Shown: positions 9,172 to 18,591, counted from the first letter of the stretch. The stretch: DNA of 64,000 nt from Alphaproteobacteria bacterium (GCA_030425825.1 JAUHZY010000001.1:1212834-1276833), one strand, 5' to 3'. The notes: a model not told the origin generated them from the sequence alone. Numbers and translations are program-made.

Positions 9172-10525
9172 CTTCGCCAAACACCGACCAATTGGTTAAA
9201 TTATTCCAAAGACTTTCTTGCACTTCTTCTTGACTTAAATAATCTTCTAAGACAGGCAAGCCTATATATTCAGGCGTTAAGCGCCCCATAACAGCCAAAA
9301 GTTCAAAACGCTGAACAATCTCTTCTCTAGAAGCACGCACAAGATTTACCTCAGCTTGAAGAAGCTCTTGCTGTGCATCTAAAACGTCCAAAACAGTTCT
9401 TGAGCCAACTTTTGCTTCTTGTTGAACACCATCATAAGCAAGCTCTGCTGACCTAACAGCAGCCTTAAATGCCTTAATTTGTGCGATAGCTGTCTGCCAC
9501 GCTTGCCAAGAGGACGCCGTATCATCTGTTGCCGCACGACGGCCTTCCAAAACACGCTGAACACTTAGGTCTGCATTATGCTTCGATTGTCTTTCGCGCG
9601 ATGCCAAAGAGCCACCTTGATAAAGAGGCATGCGCAACTGTGCTTTTAACTCCCATTCGTCATAATCATGACCGGCATTACTGTTGTCATGAGAAGTCTC
9701 ATAGGTCCCGACAACATCTACCTCAGGAAGCATTTCGCCTCTTGCTTCACGAATACGCTCTTGCGCAGACTTCTCTTCTGCCATTAATTGTAACACCCTT
9801 GGGTTTCCTTGCAACGCAATTTGCGTGGCTTCTGCTAAGCTTTGAGGTAGAGGAAAATTCATCAAAGGCGGCTGCAAATCTTGTGGTGCACGCCCAACAA
9901 CTCTTTCAAAAGCACTGTAAGATGTTTCTAGATCACCTTTTGCTCGCAGCTTTTCTGCTGTGGCTTGGGAGAAACGAGACTCAGCCTGTGAAACATCTGT
10001 TTTTGTAACTTCGCCAACACTTCGCCTTGCAAGGGTAGCATCCAATTGTTGCTTCAGCCTGTCTTCGTTTTTAATTGTTAAATCATAAACTGCTTTATTG
10101 CGAATAACATCCGTGTAAGCACGCACTGTACGCAGGAATATTTCCTGGTTTACATCTTGAATAGCTGCAAGACCTGCGGCGATCTCGTTTTTCACACGTG
10201 CATTTTGTGCATCTGTTTTCCATCCCTTGAAAATAGGTTGCGTCACAATAACAGCACCATACAGTGGCGCTCTATCAGTTGGCTCCCCAGAACCAAAATC
10301 TATTTCTGCATCAAACTTTGACACTTCTAACGAAACGCTCGGCAAGTAACCTGCCTTGGCTTGTTCCAAGTTTTCTTTTGTTGCAGCAAGGCGCGACTTC
10401 TCACCTATAATATTAGGGTTTGTTTTGTAAGCAGATATCAGTGCTTCCTCCAAAGTCATCGCATGCGCTGGAAGCGATAAGAGGACAAACGCTATCAAAA
10501 AATATTTGATGTTATTTAATTTCAT
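9164..10525 (-). CDS. tolC: TolC family outer-membrane efflux/secretion protein
   Basis: 453 aa. It has a signal peptide (KYFLIAFVLLSLPAHA, cleaved near residue 22) and then the two-fold repeated TolC/OEP helical domains: MTLEEALISAYKTNPNI starts the first and a second repeat begins around residue 240. The trimer forms an outer-membrane beta-barrel and periplasmic tunnel for type I secretion and RND pumps. It lies between a rhodanese gene and popZ in the pcm-tolC-popZ-valS order. No partner pump is in the window. Confidence 0.93.
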   Translation of the reverse strand: MKLNNIKYFLIAFVLLSLPAHAMTLEEALISAYKTNPNIIGEKSRLAATKENLEQAKAGYLPSVSLEVSKFDAEIDFGSGEPTDRAPLYGAVIVTQPIFKGWKTDAQNARVKNEIAAGLAAIQDVNQEIFLRTVRAYTDVIRNKAVYDLTIKNEDRLKQQLDATLARRSVGEVTKTDVSQAESRFSQATAEKLRAKGDLETSYSAFERVVGRAPQDLQPPLMNFPLPQSLAEATQIALQGNPRVLQLMAEEKSAQERIREARGEMLPEVDVVGTYETSHDNSNAGHDYDEWELKAQLRMPLYQGGSLASRERQSKHNADLSVQRVLEGRRAATDDTASSWQAWQTAIAQIKAFKAAVRSAELAYDGVQQEAKVGSRTVLDVLDAQQELLQAEVNLVRASREEIVQRFELLAVMGRLTPEYIGLPVLEDYLSQEEVQESLWNNLTNWSVFGEDE

Positions 10526-10538
10526 TTAAAAAACCTTT

Positions 10539-10874
10539 TTAGTATTTTGCCATTTGTGGCTCACAGTCATCTGCCCATTTATCTATACCACCTTGCAAGT
10601 TGACAACACCCTCAACATTGTTTGACAAGAGCCAACGACAAGCATGATAACTTCTTACACCATGATGACAGACCACAACAAGAAGCTTACCTTTACGTAC
10701 TTCATCCTCTATTTTATCTAATGAATTGGGTAAATTGTCCAGAGGAACATGCATAAATTGAGGAAATGAGCAAATATCAGTCTCCCATTTCTGGCGCACA
10801 TCCAATATGGTGATCGGAATATTATTATCAAGCTTGTCACGAAGCTCTGAACAGGAAATATTTTGAACTGACAT
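10539..10874 (-). CDS. rhodanese-like domain protein
   Basis: 111 aa single-domain rhodanese. TILDVRQKWE is the substrate-side motif, and CHHGVRS is the active-site loop with the catalytic Cys near residue 69. Single-domain rhodaneses carry persulfide sulfur; the acceptor here is unknown. It is 18 bp downstream of the pcm-like gene and 13 bp upstream of tolC. The identification of the fold is secure, the specific role is not. Confidence 0.9.
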   Translation of the reverse strand: MSVQNISCSELRDKLDNNIPITILDVRQKWETDICSFPQFMHVPLDNLPNSLDKIEDEVRKGKLLVVVCHHGVRSYHACRWLLSNNVEGVVNLQGGIDKWADDCEPQMAKY

Positions 10875-10892
10875 AATGCTTAAAGCTTCTAA

Positions 10893-11603
10893 CTAAAATT
10901 CAAAACGTTCGCGAAGAGCCGAGAACGCAGATATTTCGGGGGTTACCGTTTCCATTAGAACATGAGATGTGACCGCATCTCCATGTTTCTTATACTTTAC
11001 AAGTCGTGATAGAGAAGCGTCTCCTTCAACTGCTACCAAGCGACCTTTCTCAGCAAGTTGATCGAGCAATGATTGTGGCACTTCCGCAACGTTACCTTCA
11101 ATCAAAATAACATCAAAAGGAGCCAATTTAGGCAGGCCTTTTTCGATATGCCCCATTTGATATGTGACGTTATCAACTTCAAGTGCAGCAAGCGCTTTCT
11201 TACCATGCTCAACTAAAGACATCTGATCTTCCATAATATAAACATGCAAGCAAAATGGCGATAACAACGCTGCGCTATATCCTGTTCCTCCAGCAATACT
11301 TAAAACAACATCTGTTTTCTTAACATCAGCCATTTGCAGCATCTTTGCCATAACCATCGGTTCTAGCACAAAACGGTTTGTATCTAAAAGCTCTAGCGGC
11401 CTGTCCATGTAGCAAATAGAGCGCTGCTCTTCGCCAACGAAGATTTCCTTTGGAACTGACTTGAAAGAAGCAATTAATTTTTCGTCCATGATTTGGTTTG
11501 TAAGAAGTTGTGTATTGACCATATTCTTGCGTACCTGGTCATATTTCGTTTTTAACTTCTTCTTTGAAACTGACTTGTTTGATTTTCTCGCTGGTGTTGC
11601 CAT
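10893..11603 (-). CDS. pcm: protein-L-isoaspartate O-methyltransferase family protein
   Basis: 236 aa. After a basic N-terminal extension (~25 residues) the PIMT fold follows: the helix NMVNTQLLTNQIMDEKL, DRPLELLDTNRFVLEP, and the SAM-binding loop VVLSIAGGTGYSAALLSPF. The SAM loop reads AGGTGY rather than the classical GTGSGY, as in the alphaproteobacterial branch that sits upstream of tolC. True repair activity on isoaspartate is less certain than the family. It heads the rhodanese-tolC-popZ-valS series. Confidence 0.85.
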   Translation of the reverse strand: MATPARKSNKSVSKKKLKTKYDQVRKNMVNTQLLTNQIMDEKLIASFKSVPKEIFVGEEQRSICYMDRPLELLDTNRFVLEPMVMAKMLQMADVKKTDVVLSIAGGTGYSAALLSPFCLHVYIMEDQMSLVEHGKKALAALEVDNVTYQMGHIEKGLPKLAPFDVILIEGNVAEVPQSLLDQLAEKGRLVAVEGDASLSRLVKYKKHGDAVTSHVLMETVTPEISAFSALRERFEF

Positions 11604-11693
11604 TGATCAATCACCCCCTCGTTTGTTAAGCATGATATGCACACAATATGACGAAACTCGACTTAAAAAACAATTTTTTTCTTCACGCATCTC

Positions 11694-11722
11694 TTGACCA
11701 AAGGACACAAAACACCTTATAT
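11694..11722 (+). promoter_or_regulatory. sigma70 promoter of tRNA-Cys
   Basis: TTGACC (11694-11699) and TTATAT (11717-11722) are separated by 17 bp, with the tRNA starting 29 bp downstream. The 148-bp gap that contains it is also the divergent upstream region of pcm; no other signal was seen there. Confidence 0.55.
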
Positions 11723-11751
11723 CTCTTGATCCATTTTGAATTTATTCCAAA

Positions 11752-11825
11752 GGCCGGGTGGCAGAGTGGTTATGCAGAGGACTGCAAATCCTTGTAGGCC
11801 CGTTCGATTCGGGTCCCGGCCTCCA
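11752..11825 (+). tRNA. tRNA-Cys (GCA)
   Basis: 74 nt with encoded CCA. The acceptor stem is GGCCGGG/CCCGGCC, the anticodon stem GAGGA/TCCTT (one G-T pair) with loop CTGCAAA (anticodon GCA), and the T loop TTCGATT. It points towards the end of the CorC-like gene, which stops 7 bp away on the other strand. Confidence 0.96.
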
Positions 11826-11832
11826 CAAATGA

Positions 11833-13098
11833 TTAGCTTTTTGCAGGAATGATTTTGACAGATGTAATTTGATTTTTACGTCGACGAAGTACTTCGAAGC
11901 GAAAGCCATGAAAACTAAATTCTTTACCAACTTCTGGAATTTCTCTGGCTTCATGAATCATAAGGCCTGCGATCGTTGCGGCTTCTTCATCGGGCAGCCC
12001 CCAATCAAATTCACGGTTTAGGTCACGAATCGTCACATCGCCATCTACTGTTACAAAACCATCTTTTTTCACTTTGATACCAAGCACGCTAATATCGCTT
12101 TCATCCTTAATATCGCCAACAATTTCTTCTAAAATATCTTCCAGAGTCACAATACCCATGAAAGTACCATATTCATCAACAACAACTGCGAAATGTGCAT
12201 TTCTTTTTTGAAAGGCCTGCAACTGATCAAGCAAGCTCGTACTCTCTGAAATAAACCAAGGATCAACCGTAATGTCTTCAACCTTCAGGTCTTTTAAATC
12301 TTTCCCTTGCAAGGCATGCTCACGTACCTCTCGTAACACAAGCTTGCTGTTTAAAACGCCGATAATGTTATCAGGGTTTTTTCGCCACACAGGGATGCGC
12401 GAATAAGGACTTTTAATGACTTCATCGACCAAAACATCAATCCCAAGATTAGCATCTAAAAGGGTGACATTTTTACGGTGCGTCATAATTTCATCAACGG
12501 TCACATCATCTAAGTCTAGGATAGAGCGCAGCATTTGACGCTCTTGCTGCTCATCCTCACCTTTAACACCATGCAAATCAATCGCACCAAGCAACTCTTC
12601 CAAACTAACATGAAGATGGTGGTCAGAAGGAACACCGCCGACTGTTTTCATACAAAAATGAGATATTTTCCGTAAAATTTTTGTAATTGGCCCCAATAAA
12701 ACTGAGATCAAATGAATCATTGGTGCAAAAATAAGCGCAATTTTTTCGGCATGATAAATGGCATATGTTTTCGGAATAACCTCAGCGATGATAAGCACTA
12801 AAACAGTCATCACAATCGTCGCATAAATAACACCCGCCGAACCAAAGATCTGTACGAATAAATTTGTTGCCAATGCAGAGGCCAAAATATTAACAAGATT
12901 ATTCCCCAGCAATAATGTCGTGATCAACTGGTCTGTATCTTGGCGCAACCTATTAACAAGCCCTGCCTTTTTATTTCCTTGCTGCTCAAGCCTATACATA
13001 CGCGGCCTTGAAGCAGCTGTCAGCGCTGTCTCAGAAGACGAGAAAAAGGCAGAGCAAAGCAATAAAACCAAAACGATTAATGCCACGGTGATGATCAT
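11833..13098 (-). CDS. CNNM/CBS-domain membrane protein (HlyC/CorC family)
   Basis: 421 aa. The N-terminal ~175 residues form a CNNM (DUF21) transmembrane domain: one segment at 3-20, then helices around 60-80, 90-110 and 120-140. A CBS pair follows (MTHRKNVTLLDANLGIDVLV; FAVVVDEYGTFMGIVTLEDI), and the C-terminal CorC_HlyC domain (VDGDVTIRDLNREF) closes the protein. Such proteins are linked to Mg2+/Co2+ efflux. The start overlaps the aroB stop by 4 bp. Transported ion unproven. Confidence 0.9.
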   Translation of the reverse strand: MIITVALIVLVLLLCSAFFSSSETALTAASRPRMYRLEQQGNKKAGLVNRLRQDTDQLITTLLLGNNLVNILASALATNLFVQIFGSAGVIYATIVMTVLVLIIAEVIPKTYAIYHAEKIALIFAPMIHLISVLLGPITKILRKISHFCMKTVGGVPSDHHLHVSLEELLGAIDLHGVKGEDEQQERQMLRSILDLDDVTVDEIMTHRKNVTLLDANLGIDVLVDEVIKSPYSRIPVWRKNPDNIIGVLNSKLVLREVREHALQGKDLKDLKVEDITVDPWFISESTSLLDQLQAFQKRNAHFAVVVDEYGTFMGIVTLEDILEEIVGDIKDESDISVLGIKVKKDGFVTVDGDVTIRDLNREFDWGLPDEEAATIAGLMIHEAREIPEVGKEFSFHGFRFEVLRRRKNQITSVKIIPAKS

Positions 13099-14210
13099 TC
13101 AGCGCATACCTTTTCTAAATAATGTTGCAAATCAGCTTCTTTAACATTTTCTTCAATATAGGACTGCCCTATCGCTTTTGCCAGAATCAGACGAAGCTTG
13201 CCATCAACAACCTTCTTATCACGTGACATGTGTTCTAAAAATCTATCAGCACTCACAGAAGAAAGCAGATCAGAAGGCTTTGATGGCATCTGCAACGAAG
13301 TCAGCAAGGCTGCAAGCCTCTCAACATCTTTGATGTCACACTGCCCAACGGCATGGCTAAACTGGAATGCCATTAGTAACCCAACAGAAACAGCCTCGCC
13401 ATGTAAAACAGTTCCGTCATAACCAGCTTCAATTTCAATAGCATGCGCAAATGTATGTCCTAAATTTAACAAAGCACGTACATTTGACTCTTTTTCATCA
13501 GCGGCAACAATTTCAGCTTTCAGCTCACAACTTCTACGAATGGCTTTCGCCAAGACTTCCGAATCTCCCTTAAGAATCTTTTCAGCACCATCAATAAGAT
13601 AGTCGAAAAACACAACATCATTGATCAAACCATATTTGATAATTTCTGCCAAACCTGCCTTAAGGTGCCTTTGAGGTAATGTTTTAAGAACAGCCAAGTC
13701 AATTAAAACCGCTTGCGGCTGATAAAACGTACCAATCAAGTTCTTACCAAAACCTGAGTTAATGGCCGTCTTCCCCCCAACACTACTGTCAACCTGAGAA
13801 AGAAGTGTTGTTGGCACCTGGATAAAAGGAATGCCACGCAACACAATGCTTGCCGCAAACCCTGTTAGGTCGCCAATGACGCCACCACCTAATGCAATAA
13901 GTGTCGTTTTGCGATCTATTTTTTTCTCAAGAAGCGTATTCAAAACTTCTTGCAAAACATTAAATGATTTTAGGTTTTCCCCTTCTGAAGGCAAAACAAT
14001 TGTTTCAAGATGTATATCATTTGCACAAAAATCTTTTTCTAATACTGGTAAATACTGATCCGCAACAGTTTGCTCTGTCAAAATGACCGCACGTTTTGTC
14101 GCAAGAAAGGGCTTAAGATAGCCCAATGAGTCTTCCAGCATTCCTTCCCCAACAAAAATAGGGTAAGAACGGTCGCCGAGCTGAACTGTGACAGTGTGAT
14201 GAAGAGACAT
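13095..14210 (-). CDS. aroB: 3-dehydroquinate synthase
   Basis: 371 aa. The NAD-binding motif is GGGVIGDLTGFAAS. The metal-binding residues are visible in EIIKYGLI (Glu), LNLGHTFAHAIE (His) and LHGEAVSVG (His). It converts DAHP to 3-dehydroquinate, the second step of the shikimate pathway. It is cotranscribed with aroK, separated from it by the small membrane gene at 14217, and overlaps the CorC-like gene by 4 bp. Confidence 0.97.
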   Translation of the reverse strand: MSLHHTVTVQLGDRSYPIFVGEGMLEDSLGYLKPFLATKRAVILTEQTVADQYLPVLEKDFCANDIHLETIVLPSEGENLKSFNVLQEVLNTLLEKKIDRKTTLIALGGGVIGDLTGFAASIVLRGIPFIQVPTTLLSQVDSSVGGKTAINSGFGKNLIGTFYQPQAVLIDLAVLKTLPQRHLKAGLAEIIKYGLINDVVFFDYLIDGAEKILKGDSEVLAKAIRRSCELKAEIVAADEKESNVRALLNLGHTFAHAIEIEAGYDGTVLHGEAVSVGLLMAFQFSHAVGQCDIKDVERLAALLTSLQMPSKPSDLLSSVSADRFLEHMSRDKKVVDGKLRLILAKAIGQSYIEENVKEADLQHYLEKVCAE

Positions 14211-14216
14211 AATATT

Positions 14217-14555
14217 TTAGTACATGCCTCCGCCTAGGCCTTCGGCTTTGAAATTATAATTCATCTTATCTTGATCTGATTGAAACCCATGATGATCCAC
14301 CAGTGTTGCTTTGATGCTGATACCACAAAAGTTACGAAGACGCATCAACAAGGAAGGAATAAATAAGAACTGAAAACAACTAAGAATAATGGCCGGGTAC
14401 CCTGAATACATTGTTTTTGTCGCAGGGAAAGCCTCAACAATGAAAGGGTAAATAAGGAATGCAACAACCCCTGCACCAACACAGCACATAACACCTGTCA
14501 AAAACAACATGCCATAGTAAAGTATGTTTGCAATTATTGTCATAATAATAGACAT
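14217..14555 (-). CDS. small membrane protein, 112 aa
   Basis: No family recognised. Two or three membrane segments are visible (about residues 5-40 and 48-70), followed by a hydrophilic C-terminal tail of ~40 residues ending in GLGGGMY. It lies between aroK (13-bp gap) and aroB (6-bp gap) in the same direction, where many alphaproteobacteria have the two aro genes adjacent. A link to aromatic synthesis is not implied by the sequence. Confidence 0.65.
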   Translation of the reverse strand: MSIIMTIIANILYYGMLFLTGVMCCVGAGVVAFLIYPFIVEAFPATKTMYSGYPAIILSCFQFLFIPSLLMRLRNFCGISIKATLVDHHGFQSDQDKMNYNFKAEGLGGGMY

Positions 14556-14568
14556 TTTGTCATTTTCC

Positions 14569-15090
14569 TCAAATTTTCTTTAGGACCGATTCTACCACAT
14601 TTTTAGGGGCCACGCCACTACTATCAACGGCGACCATAGCCCTTGAATAGAAAGGGTTTCGCTGTTCAAACAACATTCTAAATTTAGTTTCTGGGTCTTC
14701 ATCTTTCAACATCGGCATTGTTTTTTTTCTTGCGCTGACGCGTTGAAAAAGTTCTTCAAAACTTGCACGCAGCCAAACTGTCGTGGTTTTTTCATCTAAG
14801 ACAGACCTTGTTTGGTCATGAATGTAAGCGCCGCCACCTGTTGAAAGTACACAAACACCTTTTTTCAATATGTTTTCAATAACCTCTTTTTCTTTTTGTC
14901 GGAAATAACCCTCACCATAGAGGTCAAAAATTTCTTCTATGGTTTGTTGTGAGCGCGCCTCAATTTCAGCATCACTGTCATAAAAAGGAACATCCAATGC
15001 CTTTGCTAAAGCACGACCAATCGTCGTTTTGCCAGCGCCCATCATACCAATAAGAGAAATTGATCTCGAAATTCCAAAAGAAGACATCAT
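14569..15090 (-). CDS. aroK: shikimate kinase
   Basis: 173 aa P-loop kinase. The Walker A is GMMGAGKTTIGR, followed by the shikimate-binding DSDAEIE and GGGAYIHDQTR segments and the lid-region arginine. It phosphorylates shikimate at O3. It is the first gene of the aroK-hyp-aroB-corC transcript and is divergent from the small ORF and xerD on plus. The start is preceded by one further in-frame Met codon (MMSSFG). Confidence 0.96.
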   Translation of the reverse strand: MMSSFGISRSISLIGMMGAGKTTIGRALAKALDVPFYDSDAEIEARSQQTIEEIFDLYGEGYFRQKEKEVIENILKKGVCVLSTGGGAYIHDQTRSVLDEKTTTVWLRASFEELFQRVSARKKTMPMLKDEDPETKFRMLFEQRNPFYSRAMVAVDSSGVAPKNVVESVLKKI

Positions 15091-15116
15091 TAAATCCGTT
15101 TGCGTTCTTACATTTT

Positions 15117-15145
15117 TTGACTTAGGCTGGTGCCTAGAGTTAAAA
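15117..15145 (+). promoter_or_regulatory. possible promoter for the small ORF-xerD-accA-argJ series
   Basis: TTGACT (15117-15122) is followed after 17 bp by TTAAAA (15140-15145). The -10 is poor. The spacer holds a short inverted repeat, TAGGC/GCCTA, which could be an operator. It is the only candidate in the 89-bp divergent gap with aroK. Confidence 0.35.
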
Positions 15146-15179
15146 ATTTAATATTTAATTGTTAAGGTAAGCCTAGCAG

Positions 15180-15332
15180 ATGAGACGCTCTTCTTCACGA
15201 AAAAATTGGAAAACACCCCTTATTTTAGGTATTATTATTGCTGCGCTCTTTTATTTTTCGCGCGACATTCCACCGCCACAGCAAACATTGGTAGAAAAAC
15301 CTCTTTCCATAACGCTTAAAAAACACCCTTAA
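15180..15332 (+). CDS. small membrane protein, 50 aa
   Basis: A short open frame from ATG to TAA. It has a basic N-terminus (RRSSSRKNW), one membrane segment (about residues 13-27, LILGIIIAALFYFS) and a short exported tail with a PPPQQ stretch. The positive-inside pattern and the fit exactly between the divergent promoter region and xerD support it. The xerD start lies 10 bp after the stop. Function unknown; it may simply be a membrane-anchored linker peptide. Confidence 0.6.
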   Translation: MRRSSSRKNWKTPLILGIIIAALFYFSRDIPPPQQTLVEKPLSITLKKHP

Positions 15333-15341
15333 AGTTTGTCA

Positions 15342-16250
15342 ATGAAAGAAATTGACTTTTTTATCGAAATGCTGGTTGCCGAAAGAGGGGCCTCAGAAAA
15401 CACTGTGGAGTCTTATCGTCGAGATCTAGATGACTTTACACGTTTTATCAAAAAAACGCCTGTAGAAAAAATCTCTGAAAAACACATTGAAGACTTTTTA
15501 AGTGATCTAAAAAAAAGAGCCTTTGCAGCAACAAGTATGGCACGCAAACTTTCAACATTACGCCAATTTTTTAAGTTCTTACTGGCAGAAGAAATAATAA
15601 CCCAAAACCCAACACATATCATAGACAGCCCCAAGCAATCTAAGCCTCTACCCAAAACACTTGCCGTGGATGATGTTCTAAAACTTCTTAATGCTATTTA
15701 TAATGACCAAAAAACGCCCGAGAAACTGAGGCTTGGCGCATTACTTGAGCTGCTTTATGCAACAGGCATGCGTGTCTCCGAGCTTGTTTCCCTTCCTCTT
15801 TCAACCATCAATGCCAAAGAATTCATGGTGATTAGAGGAAAAGGTGATAAAGAAAGAATGGTGCCACTTTCAACGCCCGCACAAAAAGCTGTTAAACAAT
15901 ACTTAGAGACACGTAAGTTTTTTCTTAAAAAAGGGCAAAAAGAATCGCCATATCTATTTCCTTCCTCTTCAAAACAAGGATATCTAACACGGCAACGTTT
16001 TGGACAGCTACTTAAAGAACTTGCTGTTGAAGCAGGGCTTGATTCTTCAAAAGTTTCTCCACATGTTATTCGCCATGCATTTGCAACACATCTTCTGGAA
16101 TACGGTGCAGATTTACGCAGTGTACAACAAATGTTAGGACATGCAGATATCTCAACAACACAGATTTATACACATGTTTTAGAAAGCAAGCTGAAAGACC
16201 TTGTTGAGACACATCATCCGCTTGCAACACAAAATAAAAAGAGGAAATAG
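15342..16250 (+). CDS. xerD: tyrosine recombinase XerD
   Basis: 302 aa from the ATG at 15342; an in-frame TTG two codons earlier is also possible. An N-terminal SAM-like core-binding domain (about 1-90) precedes the catalytic domain. The catalytic set is visible: Arg in TGMRVSELV, Lys in GKGDKERMVPL, HxxR in HVIRHAFATH, His in LGHADISTT and Tyr in IYTHV. With XerC it resolves chromosome dimers at dif. The genomic place (xerD-accA opposite aroK) marks it as the housekeeping enzyme, not a phage integrase. Confidence 0.93.
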   Translation: MKEIDFFIEMLVAERGASENTVESYRRDLDDFTRFIKKTPVEKISEKHIEDFLSDLKKRAFAATSMARKLSTLRQFFKFLLAEEIITQNPTHIIDSPKQSKPLPKTLAVDDVLKLLNAIYNDQKTPEKLRLGALLELLYATGMRVSELVSLPLSTINAKEFMVIRGKGDKERMVPLSTPAQKAVKQYLETRKFFLKKGQKESPYLFPSSSKQGYLTRQRFGQLLKELAVEAGLDSSKVSPHVIRHAFATHLLEYGADLRSVQQMLGHADISTTQIYTHVLESKLKDLVETHHPLATQNKKRK

Positions 16251-16310
16251 ACAAAGATGATAAAATCTGCTAGATTCCCTGACCGATTAAAAACAATTAA
16301 GAGCTAAGAA

Positions 16311-17273
16311 ATGCGTTTATTTTTAGATTTTGAAAAGCCAATTGCCGAACTTGAAAGCCGCATCGAAGACCTAAGGCGTCTTGATGGGAACAAGACAGAT
16401 AACGGATTAAATATTTCTGAGGAAGTGTCACGCCTGCAAAAGAAAGCAGATAAGCTTCTGAAAGAAACTTACAAAAAACTCTCACCATGGCAAAAAGTTC
16501 AGGTCGCAAGACACCCTGACAGGCCTCACTTTGAAGATATCGAGAAGTACTTACTAGAAGACTTTATGCCTCTTGCTGGTGATCGTGGATTTGCAGAAGA
16601 CCACGCTATTGTCGGAGGACTGGCAAAGTTTCGTGGGACATCTGTTATGGTGATCTCACATGAAAAAGGACGCGAAACAGAAGAGCGTTTAAAACACAAC
16701 TTTGGGATGGCGCGCCCTGAAGGCTACCGTAAAGCACAACGCCTCATGGATATGGCTGATCGCTTTAAATTACCTGTTTTGTCTTTTGTTGACACACCAG
16801 GTGCCTACCCAGGTGTCGGTGCAGAACAACGCGGTCAAGCAGAGGCGATTGCAAGATCAATTGAAAAATGTCTTTCAATCAAAGTACCTTTTATCTCAAC
16901 CATTGTTGGTGAAGGAGGGTCGGGTGGTGCCATTGCATTGGCAGCATCAAATGTCGTTTTAATGCTTGAGCATTCTGTCTATTCTGTTATCTCACCAGAA
17001 GGATGTGCTTCTATTTTATGGAGAAGTTCTGATTACGCAAAACAGGCAGCAGAAGCCCTCAAAATGACTTCTGAAGATTTGTTAGAGCTGAAAGTGATTG
17101 ATGAAATTATCACTGAACCTGTTGGGGGTGCTCACAGGGATAAAGCAAAAACACTGCAAGATTTGGGTAACGTGATTGAGAAGTCACTTAAAAGCCTTGT
17201 TAACTACGATGGACAGCAACTTAAAAGCCACCGTCGTGAGAAGTTCCTAAAAATGGGTCGCGATTTTAACTAG
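16311..17273 (+). CDS. accA: acetyl-CoA carboxylase carboxyltransferase subunit alpha
   Basis: 320 aa, normal AccA length. The N-terminal helical pair leads into the crotonase-fold carboxyltransferase domain, with FVDTPGAYPGVGAEQRGQAE and the oxyanion/CoA segment GEGGSGGAIALAASN. Together with AccD it transfers CO2 from biotin to acetyl-CoA, the first step of fatty acid synthesis. It follows xerD by 60 bp and precedes argJ by 10 bp. Confidence 0.97.
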   Translation: MRLFLDFEKPIAELESRIEDLRRLDGNKTDNGLNISEEVSRLQKKADKLLKETYKKLSPWQKVQVARHPDRPHFEDIEKYLLEDFMPLAGDRGFAEDHAIVGGLAKFRGTSVMVISHEKGRETEERLKHNFGMARPEGYRKAQRLMDMADRFKLPVLSFVDTPGAYPGVGAEQRGQAEAIARSIEKCLSIKVPFISTIVGEGGSGGAIALAASNVVLMLEHSVYSVISPEGCASILWRSSDYAKQAAEALKMTSEDLLELKVIDEIITEPVGGAHRDKAKTLQDLGNVIEKSLKSLVNYDGQQLKSHRREKFLKMGRDFN

Positions 17274-17283
17274 GAGTCCCCCA

Positions 17284-18516
17284 ATGACATCGCAAAAATC
17301 TCCTTTTGCACCAGATCAGTTCCCTATCGTTCATCCTGTCAAAGGTGTGAAACTAGGAGGTATTGAAGTTGGAATTCGATATAAAGATAGACCTGACCTT
17401 TTTCTAGCAGAGCTTTGTGAAGGCACAACGATTGCAGGTGTTTTGACAACATCATCAACATGCTCTGCGGCCGTTAATATTTGTAAAAAGCACCTAAAAC
17501 AAGGCCACGCACGCGCGATCATCGTTAATGCAGGTAATGCAAACACCTTTACTGGTGACAAAGAAAAAACATCTGCAACCGCAATTGTCGAAGCAACAGC
17601 CAACATATTAGAATGCCCTGTTGACAATGTGTTTCATGCGTCGACAGGCGTTATTGGTGAACCGCTAGCACATGAGAGGATTATTGAAAAGATTGCACCA
17701 CTACATGATGCAATTGATGAAAACAGCTGGCAAGAAGCAGCACACGCTATTTTAACAACGGATACCTTCGCCAAAGCAGCCTCTGTACAAACCGAAATTG
17801 ACGGTAAAACTATTACAATATCAGGCTTCACAAAAGGATCAGGCATGATCGCACCAAACATGGCAACGATGCTGGGATTCATTTTTACAGACGCGAAAAT
17901 TCCGGCAACTCTTTTACAAGAAATGTTGACAGATATTAACCAAAAAACGTTCAACTCCATCACAGTTGATAGTGATACATCAACAAGTGATACAGTGTTA
18001 TTGTGTGCAACAGGGCAGGTTCCTCACAAAGAGGTCTTAGGGATAAATGACACGCATATGCAGGCTTTTAAAACAGCTCTTTTCAATTTGATGAAAGATT
18101 TGGCACATCAAATTGTCAAAGATGGTGAAGGGGCTTCAAAATTCATAACAATTAATGTAAAAGGCGCAACATCAAATCAATCGGCCCATATTATTGCACT
18201 CTCAATCGCAAATTCACCTTTGGTCAAAACCGCGCTAGCAGCAAGTGACGCAAACTGGGGACGTGTGGTTGCAGCCGTTGGAAAGTCAGGCGAACCTGTT
18301 GACCGAAACAAACTTTCCGTTGGCTTTGGCGGCATTACGATTGCACAAGAAGGCCAACTTAAAGACGACTTTGATGAAACGCCTGTTGCAAAACACCTCC
18401 AAAATCGTGAGATTAATATCGATGTCGACCTCAATCTAAGCGATGGAAGCGCAACTGTTTGGACATGCGACCTGACGCACGGCTACATTGATATTAACGC
18501 AAGCTACCGCTCATAG
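17284..18516 (+). CDS. argJ: bifunctional ornithine acetyltransferase/N-acetylglutamate synthase
   Basis: 410 aa. The autocleavage site is seen in KGSGMIAPNMATMLGF, where cutting between Ala and Thr frees the catalytic Thr of the beta chain; the alpha part ends just before. NAGNANTFTGDK and the C-terminal NASYRS ending are family-typical. It recycles the acetyl group in arginine synthesis. The 10-bp gap to accA suggests cotranscription without a clear functional link. Confidence 0.95.
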   Translation: MTSQKSPFAPDQFPIVHPVKGVKLGGIEVGIRYKDRPDLFLAELCEGTTIAGVLTTSSTCSAAVNICKKHLKQGHARAIIVNAGNANTFTGDKEKTSATAIVEATANILECPVDNVFHASTGVIGEPLAHERIIEKIAPLHDAIDENSWQEAAHAILTTDTFAKAASVQTEIDGKTITISGFTKGSGMIAPNMATMLGFIFTDAKIPATLLQEMLTDINQKTFNSITVDSDTSTSDTVLLCATGQVPHKEVLGINDTHMQAFKTALFNLMKDLAHQIVKDGEGASKFITINVKGATSNQSAHIIALSIANSPLVKTALAASDANWGRVVAAVGKSGEPVDRNKLSVGFGGITIAQEGQLKDDFDETPVAKHLQNREINIDVDLNLSDGSATVWTCDLTHGYIDINASYRS

Positions 18517-18591
18517 CACTGCACCTAGTTTTATCACGAAAAATAGGGTATAATAGAGTAGTAACAGGTTAACGATAGGTAAAACCACTAT

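Noticed and set aside
15342-16250. Tyrosine recombinase as sign of a mobile element or attachment site
   Set aside because: Length, motifs and position (opposite aroK, before accA) fit chromosomal XerD. The nearby tRNA-Cys shows no duplicated 3' end.
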